Shown here piece by piece: positions 17,399-24,801 of a stretch of DNA of 64,000 nucleotides (the first letter of the stretch is position 1; each line of letters opens with the position of its first letter). The DNA lies in contig NZ_JAVHUY010000003.1 of the NCBI RefSeq assembly GCF_031085175.1, positions 1 through 64,000 of the forward strand, given 5' to 3'. The notes beneath the pieces are model-generated. The model saw only the letters and a program-made list of their open reading frames with translations, was not told the DNA's origin and did no database searches. A program made the position numbers and the translations under genes. Origin of the DNA: Phytohabitans maris (GTDB taxonomy: Bacteria > Actinomycetota > Actinomycetes > Mycobacteriales > Micromonosporaceae).

Positions 17399-19053
17399 CG
17401 GGGGCTCCGTTCGGTGTTCGCGCGCAGCAGGTCGGTCAGGGCGCGGCGCAGGTCGCGGCGGCTGGTCTTGCCGACCGCGGAGACCGGGAACTCGGCGACG
17501 ATCTCGAACCGGTCCGGCACCTTGTACCCGGCGATCCCCCGCTCGTCCAGGTGGCGGCGCAGCTCGGCGGCGCTCGGCGCGGGCGGGCCGTCCGGGATGA
17601 CGAAGGCGCAGACCCGCTCGCCGAGGAAGCGGTCCGGCATCGCGACGACGGCCGCGTCGCGCAGCCGCGGGTGGGCCAGCAGGTGCCCTTCGACCTCCTC
17701 GGCCGCGATCTTCTCGCCGCCCCGGTTGATCTGGTCCTTGGCCCGTCCGGTGACGACGAGGTGCCCGGAGGGGAGCCGGCGGACCAGGTCGCCGGTGCGG
17801 TAGAAGCCGTCCGGGGTGAACCCCGCCGCCCCGGCCCGGTAGTAGCCGCGGATCGTGTACGGCCCGCGGGTGAGCAGCAGCCCTTCGGTGCCCGGCGGTA
17901 CGTCCCGGCCGTCGCCGTCGACCACGCGGATCTCGTCGTCCGGGCTGATCGGCCGCCCCTGGGTGCCGGTCACGAGGTCGTCCGGTTCGTCCAGCCGGGT
18001 GTAGTTGACCAGGCCCTCGGCCATCCCGAAGACCTGCTGCAGCCGGGCGCCGAGGTCCGGGCCGACCCGGGCGGCGACCGCGTCCGCCAGCCGGGCGCCG
18101 CCGACCTGGACGACGTCGAGGCTGCCCAGGTCGTGGCCGGTCCGGCGGGCGGCGGGCAGCCAGGCCTGGAGCACCGGCGGCACGACCGAGGTCATCGTGA
18201 CCCGTTCGGACTCGATCAGCCCGAACGCGGTCGGCGGGCTGGGGTCCGGGGCCATGACCACGGTGCCGCCGGCGTGCAGCACGCCGAGGATGCCGGGCGA
18301 GCTCATCGGGAAGTTGTGCGCCGCCGGCAGGGTCACGAGCATCACGGTCTCCGGCCCGACACCGCAGATCCGGGCCGACTCGCGCACCGAGTACAGGTAG
18401 TCGGCGGGCGTGCGCGGGATCAGCTTCGGGGTGCCGGTGGTGCCGCCGGAGAGCTGCAGGAACGCGACCTCCTCGGCACCGGTCTCGGCCGGCGGCGGCG
18501 CGGTGGCCGGCTCGGGGAGGGCGGCGCCGGCGTCGACCACGAGCGGCGGGACGTGGCCGGTGGCGCGCAGCCGCCCGGCCACCCGCTGGGCGGTCGCCCG
18601 CGGGTCGGCGCCGCGCGGCCCCGGTCCGCCCAGGATGTGCGCGGCGGCGTCGGCGATGCGGCAGAAGTCGGTCAGCTCCGCCTCGCGGTGCCCGGGCAGC
18701 GTGAACACCGGCCAGGCCCCGGAGCGGAGGACGCCGAACAGGTACGTGGCGTACTCGACGCAGTTGGGCAGCTGGAGCAGGACCCGGTCGCGGGGCCGGA
18801 CTCCCGCGGCGCGCAGCCGGGCGTGCACGGCGCCGGCCGCCCGGTCCAACTCGGCGTAGGTGAGCCGGGTCCACCGTCCGGTGTGCAGTGACGGGCCCAC
18901 GACGGCGGTCCGGGTGGCGTGCCGGTCGGCGCGGGTGGCCAGGAACGCACCGAACGTCTCGTCCCGCCAGTAGCGCAGCGCCCGGTAGCGGGCGGCGAAC
19001 TCGGCCGGCCACCCGGTGACCGGCGCGGGATCGGTGCGCGGCGGCGGTCTCAT
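17395..19053 (-). CDS. entE: 2,3-dihydroxybenzoate-AMP ligase (EntE-like)
   Basis: 552-aa stand-alone aryl adenylating enzyme loading DHB onto EntB. Motifs: LSGGTTGTPKLIPRT (A3), PAAHNFPMSSPG (an aryl-acid-type A4 segment, with Asn in place of the Asp of amino-acid A domains), FGMAEGLVNYTR, RTGDLVR, and the A10 Lys in VSAVGKTSRRDL. The YTRLDEP region is characteristic of EntE/DhbE. ATG 19053 overlaps the entC stop. Length matches EntE/DhbE (about 540 aa). Confidence 0.93.
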   Translation of the reverse strand: MRPPPRTDPAPVTGWPAEFAARYRALRYWRDETFGAFLATRADRHATRTAVVGPSLHTGRWTRLTYAELDRAAGAVHARLRAAGVRPRDRVLLQLPNCVEYATYLFGVLRSGAWPVFTLPGHREAELTDFCRIADAAAHILGGPGPRGADPRATAQRVAGRLRATGHVPPLVVDAGAALPEPATAPPPAETGAEEVAFLQLSGGTTGTPKLIPRTPADYLYSVRESARICGVGPETVMLVTLPAAHNFPMSSPGILGVLHAGGTVVMAPDPSPPTAFGLIESERVTMTSVVPPVLQAWLPAARRTGHDLGSLDVVQVGGARLADAVAARVGPDLGARLQQVFGMAEGLVNYTRLDEPDDLVTGTQGRPISPDDEIRVVDGDGRDVPPGTEGLLLTRGPYTIRGYYRAGAAGFTPDGFYRTGDLVRRLPSGHLVVTGRAKDQINRGGEKIAAEEVEGHLLAHPRLRDAAVVAMPDRFLGERVCAFVIPDGPPAPSAAELRRHLDERGIAGYKVPDRFEIVAEFPVSAVGKTSRRDLRRALTDLLRANTERSPR

Positions 19054-20177
19054 GCCACCACCGCCGCTTCGGCCGGGCGCGGGGCGGCGGCGCCGACGGC
19101 GGCGAGCATGGTCGCCAGCTTCGCGCCGGTCTCGGCCACCTCGGCGCCGGGGTCGGAGCCGGGTACGATGCCGGCGCCGGCGAAGAGGCGCAGCTCCCGC
19201 CCGTGCAGCAGGCCGGCGCGGATCGTCACCGCCCAGTCGCCGTCGCCGGCGGCGTCCAGCCACCCGACCGCGCCGGTGAGCGGGCCGCGGTCGGCCGGCT
19301 CCAGCTCCTCGATCAGCCGGTACGCGGCGTCGCGGGGCGTGCCGCAGACGGCCGGTGTCGGGTGCAGCAGCTGGGCCAGCCGGAGCGCGCTGGTGGCCGG
19401 GCCGACCTCGCGCAGCTCGCCGGCGACCGGGCTGGCCAGGTGCCACATGGTGTCGGTGCGGACCAGGGCCGGGCGGGCCGGCACGTCCAGCCGCCGGCAG
19501 AGCGGGCCGAGGGCCTCGGCGACGGCGTCGACGACGAGCGCGTGCTCGTGCCGGTCCTTGGCCGAGTCGCGGAGCAGGTCGGCGCGGATCCGGTCCTCGA
19601 CCGGGTCGGCCGCGCGCGGGATCGACCCGGCCAGCGGTGTGGAGCGCACCCGCCGGCCGCGCCGCCCGACCAGCAGCTCGGGGCTCGCGCCGAGCAGGTA
19701 GCCGGCGCCGCGCTCCAGCGGTACGCCGAAGACGTATGCGGACGGGTGGCGGGCGGCCAGGGCGGCGAGCAGGTGTGCCGGCTCCGGGTCGCCGGCGCAG
19801 GTCAGCTCCAGCCAGCGGCCGAGCACGACCTTGCTGAGCGCGGGGTCGGTGGCGAGCCGGTCGACGGCGGTCCGCACCGCGTCCGCGTACCCCGCGCGGG
19901 GCGGCACCTCGGTCGGGGCGGACCAGGCGTACCGCACCGGCCCGCAGGGCTCCACAGTGGACCGGGAGGGGTCGGCGAGGAGTGCGGTGGCGGGCGCGTC
20001 CGGGCGGAAGCCGAGCGCGCCGATCGCGTACGCCACCCCGGGGCTCCGGGCCAGTGTGGACAGCACGGCGTCGGCCCACCCGGCGTCGCCGGAGCGGCCG
20101 GCGGGGAGCCGGCGCGAGCCGGGGCCGGCGGCGAGGGTACGGCCGGCGGTGGCGAAGGCCGCGTACGGGGCGGTCAC
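19050..20177 (-). CDS. entC: Isochorismate synthase (EntC-like)
   Basis: 375 aa, chorismate-binding (MST) family, converting chorismate to isochorismate at the start of DHB synthesis. Conserved blocks: LLGASPELLVGR, STPLAGSIPR, LLRDSAKDRHEHALVVD, LLHPTPAVCGTP and LFAGAGIVPGSDP, in the same order as EntC/DhbC. GTG 20177 overlaps the entA stop by 4 bases; the upstream open frame lies inside entA in another frame. It forms a chain with entA, entE and entB. Confidence 0.92.
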   Translation of the reverse strand: MTAPYAAFATAGRTLAAGPGSRRLPAGRSGDAGWADAVLSTLARSPGVAYAIGALGFRPDAPATALLADPSRSTVEPCGPVRYAWSAPTEVPPRAGYADAVRTAVDRLATDPALSKVVLGRWLELTCAGDPEPAHLLAALAARHPSAYVFGVPLERGAGYLLGASPELLVGRRGRRVRSTPLAGSIPRAADPVEDRIRADLLRDSAKDRHEHALVVDAVAEALGPLCRRLDVPARPALVRTDTMWHLASPVAGELREVGPATSALRLAQLLHPTPAVCGTPRDAAYRLIEELEPADRGPLTGAVGWLDAAGDGDWAVTIRAGLLHGRELRLFAGAGIVPGSDPGAEVAETGAKLATMLAAVGAAAPRPAEAAVVA

Positions 20178-20941
20178 AGCGAGGCACCCCCGTCCACCGC
20201 GACGGTCTGGAGGGTGACGTGCCGGGCCCGCTCCGACAGCAGGAACGCGGCCATCTCGGCGACGTCGTCGGGCGCGGCGATCCGGCGCAGGGGTACGCCG
20301 ACCCGGTACGCCCCCGGGTCGCCGTCGAGCGCGGCACGGGTGCCGGTGACCGGGTCGGGCCAGAGCGCGCGCTGCATCGGCGTGTCGGTGGAGCCGGGCA
20401 GGATCGTGTTGCACCGGACGCCGTACCCGGCGAGCTCCAGGCCGGCGCAGCGGGTGAGGGCCGTGGAGGCGGCCTTCGACGCGGCGTACCCGAGCATGTT
20501 CTGCCGGGGGACCACGGCGGCGTTGGAGGTGACGACGACGATGGCGCCGGCCCGTCGGCCGGCCATCAGCCGGCCGACGGCGCGCAGGCAGTGGAAGACG
20601 CCGGTGCTGTTGACCGCGAACTGCTCGGCCCAGTCGGCGTCGGTGGTGGACAGCACGCCGCCCGGGCGGAGCACGCCGGCGACGCAGGCGAGCTGGGTGA
20701 TGGCGCCGAGCCGCGCCTCCACGCTCCGGACGGCGGCGGCGACCTCGTCCGGGCGGCGCACGTCGGCCTCGACGGCGACCCCGGTCCGCCCGTTCCACTC
20801 CAGCCCGGCGGCGACGCCGTCGAGGCCGCTGCCGGGCAGGTCGAGCAGGCCAACCGCGCTCCCCTGCCGGGCCAGCGCGCTCGCGACCGCCTGACCGATG
20901 CCGCCGGCAGCGCCGGTCACCAGTGCAACATCGTGGGCCAC
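20174..20941 (-). CDS. entA: 2,3-dihydro-2,3-dihydroxybenzoate dehydrogenase (EntA-like)
   Basis: 255-aa short-chain dehydrogenase oxidising 2,3-dihydro-DHB to DHB with NAD. TGAAGGIG nucleotide motif, YAASKAA catalytic Tyr-Lys, and a Ser in the preceding strand (VVVTSNAAVV). First gene of the siderophore operon. I prefer GTG 20941: the in-frame TTG at 20956 lies inside the iron box (20955-20973), and a -10-like TAACTA would place the transcript start just before the GTG, giving a very short leader. No Shine-Dalgarno is visible, as in many actinobacterial leaderless genes. Confidence 0.88.
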   Translation of the reverse strand: MAHDVALVTGAAGGIGQAVASALARQGSAVGLLDLPGSGLDGVAAGLEWNGRTGVAVEADVRRPDEVAAAVRSVEARLGAITQLACVAGVLRPGGVLSTTDADWAEQFAVNSTGVFHCLRAVGRLMAGRRAGAIVVVTSNAAVVPRQNMLGYAASKAASTALTRCAGLELAGYGVRCNTILPGSTDTPMQRALWPDPVTGTRAALDGDPGAYRVGVPLRRIAAPDDVAEMAAFLLSERARHVTLQTVAVDGGASL

Positions 20942-20954
20942 CCAGTCATCAGAC

Positions 20955-20973
20955 AATAGTTAGGCGAGCCTTA
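20955..20973. promoter_or_regulatory. Iron box (IdeR/DtxR-type) of the entA operon
   Basis: AATAGTTAGGCGAGCCTTA matches the TTAGGTTAGSCTAACCTAA consensus at about 12 of 19 positions. On the minus strand it overlaps a TAACTA -10-like hexamer just upstream of entA, so Fe-IdeR binding would block transcription. It shares an ungapped flank (CATCAGACAAT side) with the four other boxes in this window, which strengthens the call despite the moderate core match. Confidence 0.7.
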
Positions 20974-21010
20974 GCAAGCCGTGGCGTGGAAAAGTGGCCG
21001 GAACGACTAC

Positions 21011-21072
21011 GCCCGTGATCGAAGCTCCCCCCACGCCGTTCTAGCGGCATGAGGGGAGCTTCGATCACGGGC
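21011..21072. terminator. Perfect 20-bp inverted repeat at the end of the fes operon
   Basis: Left arm 21011-21030 and right arm 21053-21072 are perfectly complementary over 20 bases, separated by a 22-base loop. The right arm overlaps the last codons of the fes-like gene, and the element precedes the entA promoter, so it could end the upstream operon. Such long GATCGAAGCTCCCC-type palindromes also resemble dispersed repeats of actinobacterial intergenic regions. Confidence 0.7.
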
Positions 21073-22333
21073 GGGCGCGGCCGAGGAGCGCGATCAGACC
21101 TTCGGCGAGGCCGCCGCGCCAGCAGGCGATGTCGTGGCCGCCGTCGTACTCCGCGTAGCTCAGCGGGTAGCCCCGACCGGACAGCACGTCGCGAAACCGC
21201 CGGACCGGGGCGACCAGGTCCCACTCGCGGGCACCCACCTCCAGGTACCAGCGGACGGGCAGCCTCGGCGCCGCGGCGTACCGGCCGGTGAGCCACTCGG
21301 CGGCCTCCCCGCCGGGAAACCACAGCGACGGGGACTGGCACAGCGCCGCGCCGAAACGCTCGGCCGCGCAGAGGGCGGTGTACGCGGCGGTGAGCCCGCC
21401 GAGGCTCTGCCCGGCCACGACGGTGCGGCCCGGGTCGCGGGTCAGCGGCCACCGCGCGCCCGCCCAGGTGAGCAGGTCGCCGGCGAGGAACGCGGCGAAG
21501 CCGGGATCGCAGCCCAGGTCGCGCGTGCGGGTGGGTACGTCGCCGGAGTCGACCGCCAGCACCGCGCTGGGCGGTACCCGGCCGCCGTGCACCAGATTGT
21601 CCATCGTGGACGCCAAGCCGCCGTCGCCGCTCCACACCTCGCCGTCGAGGAGCACCACGACCGGCAGCTCGCGGTGGCCGTCGCCGGGCGGCAGGTAGGC
21701 GCGGACCACCCGCCCGCGTACCTCGTGGACGGTGACCGTGCCGCGCGGTACGCCGGGGCGGCGGGCCAGCCAGGGCTGCGCGGGCGCGTCCGGGAGCGCC
21801 ACCACCGACAGCGCCGGCCCGCCGGGGCGTTCGCGCAGCGGCGAGCGGTTGAGCGGGTCGGTCCGGGCCGCCGCGCGCAGTGCCCGCCAGGCGGCCCGGT
21901 CGGGCGGGGTGTCCGGTCCGGCCGGCGGGAGCGGCTCGGCGAGCGGGCCGATCCGGTAGCTGGCCCGCCAGGTGCCCGGCATGCGGTAGCTCAGGTGCCA
22001 CACGTCGGTGCCGGGCAGCCGCCGCATGAGGCTCTGCGCGAGGTCGCGGAAGTCGGTGAGCCGGTTCGCGTGCAGCACGACGGCGGCGGCGCCGGGGTCC
22101 CGCCAGAGGAACGTCACCACGTACCCGCCGCCGCCGTCGTCCTCCACGAGCGGGGTTCCGCGCCGGGCGGCCTCGACCCAGAACGCCTCCACCGCGCCCG
22201 GCCCGGCCGCGCCCGCGAGCGCCGCGGCGAGCGCGCGGACCCGGGGGCTCGGGACGACCTCCAGCGGGTACGGCCGCGGGGTGTGCGGCGGCACCGCGGT
22301 ACCCGCGGGCGGCCGGATGGTCAGGACCGCCAC
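21065..22333 (-). CDS. fes: Enterochelin esterase-like hydrolase (Fes family)
   Basis: 422-aa siderophore esterase that would cleave the ester backbone of an imported ferric catecholate to release iron. The N-terminal Fes domain is about residues 20-150 (FLWRDPGAAAVVLHANRL...MPGTWRASYRIGP) and a C-terminal alpha/beta hydrolase follows, with nucleophile Ser in GQSLGGLTAAY and His in DGGHDIACWRGGL (matching Fes GGHD..CWRGGL). GTG 22333 overlaps the M20 gene stop by 13 bases; the frame continues upstream but only as a shadow of the M20 gene. No signal peptide, so it acts in the cytoplasm. Confidence 0.9.
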   Translation of the reverse strand: MAVLTIRPPAGTAVPPHTPRPYPLEVVPSPRVRALAAALAGAAGPGAVEAFWVEAARRGTPLVEDDGGGGYVVTFLWRDPGAAAVVLHANRLTDFRDLAQSLMRRLPGTDVWHLSYRMPGTWRASYRIGPLAEPLPPAGPDTPPDRAAWRALRAAARTDPLNRSPLRERPGGPALSVVALPDAPAQPWLARRPGVPRGTVTVHEVRGRVVRAYLPPGDGHRELPVVVLLDGEVWSGDGGLASTMDNLVHGGRVPPSAVLAVDSGDVPTRTRDLGCDPGFAAFLAGDLLTWAGARWPLTRDPGRTVVAGQSLGGLTAAYTALCAAERFGAALCQSPSLWFPGGEAAEWLTGRYAAAPRLPVRWYLEVGAREWDLVAPVRRFRDVLSGRGYPLSYAEYDGGHDIACWRGGLAEGLIALLGRARP

Positions 22334-23697
22334 GGCTCCCCCGCGTCCTCGGCGCAGTGGGCGTGCCGGGCGGTGGCCCGCACCGCGTCGACGTACCCGG
22401 TCCGGGTGTGCCGCGGCCGGTGTCCGGCGATCGCGGCCCGCGCGGTGGCCGCGTCGCCGTGCAGCAGGTCGACGACGGTCCAGGCGATCGCCTTGGCCGG
22501 CTGCACGTACGCCCGCACCGGGTCCACGACCCGAAACCGCGCGGAGTGGTTGACGCCGGCGCAGCCGCCGTGGGTCGCGTGCATGACCGGCATCAGGTGA
22601 CTGAGGTCGCCGGCGTCGGTCGAGGCGGCGGAGAAGTCGTGCTCGGCCCAGCCGGCCGCGCCGGCCAGGGTCAGCGCGTTGCGGCGGAAGAGCCCGCCGA
22701 GCGTGCGGTCGACGTCCAGGGGCAGGAACCCGGGTGCCGAGCTGAGCTCGACCGCGGCGCCGACGGCGAGCGCGCCGGCCCGCAGCGAACGGTCCACCCG
22801 CCGTTCCGCGTCGGCGATCGACTGCGAGGTCCGGCCCCGGATCAGGATGTCCACAGTGGTCTGTTCGGCGATCACGTTGAGCGAGCCGGGCTGCGCGCGC
22901 AGGACCGGGTGCACGCGTACGTCCGCGGCGAACGCCTCGCGCTGGGCGTCGATGGCGTGCAGGGCGACCCGGGCCGCGCTGAGCGAGTCGACCCCGTGCC
23001 CCGGTGCCGAGGAGGCGTGCGCCGACCGGCCGCGAAACCGGGCCCGCCGGGTGGCGAAACCGGTGTAGTGCCACGCCATCCCCAGGGCGGGCGCCGGTTC
23101 GCCGCCACCCGGCTCCGGATCGGGTGTGCCGGTGGCGTGCGCCATCAGCGCCAGCCCGACGCCGTCGAAGCAACCGAGGCGGATCAGCTCCTGCTTGCCG
23201 CCGGGGAACTCCACGTCCGGCACGCCCGGCCGGCCGATCTCGCTGTACTCCTCGGCCGGTACCGCGAAGAACACCACCTCGCCGGCGAGCCGGCCGGCGG
23301 CGGCCCGCTCGGTCAGCGCCCGGGCCACCCCGACGAGGTGGGCCACCTGCGCGTTGTGGCCGCAGGCGTGGGCGGCGCCGGTGCCCGGGTCGGCGGCCGG
23401 ATGGTCGGGCGCGTGCAGCGCGTCCAGCTCGGCCAGCACGCACACCACCGGTCCCGGGCGGGCGCCGCGCAGCCGGGCCCGGACACCGGTGCGGGCCAGC
23501 CCCTCCTCGACCGGCAGGCCGAGCCCGCGCAGCTCGCGGGCGACCAGGTCGGCGGTCCGGAACTCGTGGTAGGCGAGCTCGGGGTGGGCGAAGATGTCGT
23601 CGCCGACGGCGGCCAGGTGCACGGCGTCGCGGTCGATGGCGGCCGCGAGCGACTCCTTGAGGCCGGCGGCCGGTCCGTCCAGCGGATCGGCGCTCAT
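22321..23697 (-). CDS. M20-family amidohydrolase (AbgB/carboxypeptidase-like)
   Basis: 458-aa dinuclear-metal peptidase/amidase. Motifs: FAHPELAYHEF, GTGAAHACGHNAQVAHLVG (metal His and acid), VPAEEYSE (catalytic Glu pair), GRSAHASSAPGHG dimerisation region, and HATHGGCAGVNHS. Such enzymes hydrolyse N-acyl or p-aminobenzoyl amino acids. The 4-base overlap with the glycosyltransferase gene and the overlap with fes suggest a role in processing the siderophore, for example hydrolysing an aryl-amide such as DHB-Ser. That substrate is inference. Confidence 0.85.
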   Translation of the reverse strand: MSADPLDGPAAGLKESLAAAIDRDAVHLAAVGDDIFAHPELAYHEFRTADLVARELRGLGLPVEEGLARTGVRARLRGARPGPVVCVLAELDALHAPDHPAADPGTGAAHACGHNAQVAHLVGVARALTERAAAGRLAGEVVFFAVPAEEYSEIGRPGVPDVEFPGGKQELIRLGCFDGVGLALMAHATGTPDPEPGGGEPAPALGMAWHYTGFATRRARFRGRSAHASSAPGHGVDSLSAARVALHAIDAQREAFAADVRVHPVLRAQPGSLNVIAEQTTVDILIRGRTSQSIADAERRVDRSLRAGALAVGAAVELSSAPGFLPLDVDRTLGGLFRRNALTLAGAAGWAEHDFSAASTDAGDLSHLMPVMHATHGGCAGVNHSARFRVVDPVRAYVQPAKAIAWTVVDLLHGDAATARAAIAGHRPRHTRTGYVDAVRATARHAHCAEDAGEPWRS

Positions 23698-24689
23698 CGG
23701 CTGGCCAGCACGCGCGAGTAGAGGCCCGGGGAGAGCTTCAGCACGCCGCCGGCGACGGCCGCGCGCAGCCATCCGGCCACGGCGAGGGCGGCGAGATCCA
23801 CCATCCGGGTACGGCCGCGGGCGGCGGCGACGGCGGCCCGGGTGTCCCGGTCGGCGTGGCCCCGGTGCTCGGCGCGGAGCGCCATGTTCGCCAGCGGCAG
23901 CACCACGTTGAGGTACCGGTAGCCGAGGTGCTCCGCGCGCCAGGCCCGGGCGAGGCCGCGGCGGGCCAGCTCGGCGCGCACGTCCTCGGCGACGGCGAGC
24001 AGGTCGAACGTGTGCCGGCCGAAGCGCGCGGAGACCGAGACCGGGTTGGCCGTGTACCGGTACAGCGGCTCGTCCACCAGCGCCACCCGGGGCGCGTCCA
24101 GCAGCAGCCGGAGCGTGGGCAGGAAGTCCTCGTAGGCGCGCCCCTCGTCCCACACGCCGGCGGGCAGCGCAGTCCGCCGGAAGAGCTTGTTGCAGGGGTA
24201 CGCCCGCACCCGGTTGCGCAGCAGCAGCCGCGCCGCCTCCGGGCCGGCGACGACCGCGCGTTCCCACGGCGGTTCGTCCACCTCGCGCGGTGTCCCGTCC
24301 GGGCCGACCCGGCGGGTGCGGCAGGCGACGATCCCGGCGCCGTACGCCGTGCCCGCCTCGACCATCCGGGCCAGGAACCGCGGATCCGCCTCGTCGTCGC
24401 TGTCCAGGAACCAGACCCAGGTGCCGGTGGCGCGGGCGAGCCCGGTGTTGCGGGCGGCGCCCGCCCCGCGGTTGCGCTCGTGGGCGATCACCCGGTGCGG
24501 CAGGTCGAGCCCGGCGAGGGTCCGCCGGGCGACGGCGACCGCGCCGTCCCGGCCACGGTCGTCGACCAGGATGAGCTCGGCGGGACGGAGCGTCTGCGCC
24601 GCCACCGAGCGGAGGCAGGCCGCCACGGTACCGGCGTTGTCGTGCACCGGGATCACCACCGACACCGAGCCAGGCGCGACCGGCTCCAT
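23694..24689 (-). CDS. GT2-family glycosyltransferase
   Basis: 331 aa, GT-A fold: VVIPVHDNAGTVAACLRS, LILVDDRGRDG, NRGAGAARNTGLARA, WFLDSDDEADP (DxD metal site) and an EDFLPTL acidic motif. No strong transmembrane helix. ATG 24689 has GGAGGG 8 bases upstream; an ATG at 24725 would put 12 unlikely residues in front. First gene of the GT2-M20-fes operon and divergent from the A-T-TE gene across an iron box. Whether it glycosylates the siderophore or a wall polymer cannot be told; known siderophore glucosylation (IroB) uses a different GT family. Confidence 0.82.
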   Translation of the reverse strand: MEPVAPGSVSVVIPVHDNAGTVAACLRSVAAQTLRPAELILVDDRGRDGAVAVARRTLAGLDLPHRVIAHERNRGAGAARNTGLARATGTWVWFLDSDDEADPRFLARMVEAGTAYGAGIVACRTRRVGPDGTPREVDEPPWERAVVAGPEAARLLLRNRVRAYPCNKLFRRTALPAGVWDEGRAYEDFLPTLRLLLDAPRVALVDEPLYRYTANPVSVSARFGRHTFDLLAVAEDVRAELARRGLARAWRAEHLGYRYLNVVLPLANMALRAEHRGHADRDTRAAVAAARGRTRMVDLAALAVAGWLRAAVAGGVLKLSPGLYSRVLASR

Positions 24690-24743
24690 GAGCACCCCAC
24701 CCTCCGGCGGCCGCGCTCTCGGCAAACCCGCCTGTTGTCAGAT

Positions 24744-24762
24744 GATAGTTAGGTTACCCTAA
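24744..24762. promoter_or_regulatory. Iron box between divergent GT2 and A-T-TE operons
   Basis: GATAGTTAGGTTACCCTAA carries TTAGGTTA and CCTAA half-sites of the IdeR/DtxR box. On the plus strand TAAAAT at its right edge makes a good -10 for the A-T-TE gene; on the minus strand TAACTAT could serve the GT2-M20-fes operon. The flank CAGATG-AT is shared with the other boxes. Probably controls both directions. Confidence 0.8.
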
Positions 24763-24801
24763 AATGCCTTTCATCATAGCTGGTTGATCAAGGAGGCGGT
24801 T

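Noticed and set aside
20942-20956. TTG start of entA at 20956
   Set aside because: It would begin inside the iron box and upstream of the likely transcript start; GTG 20941 agrees better with promoter geometry.
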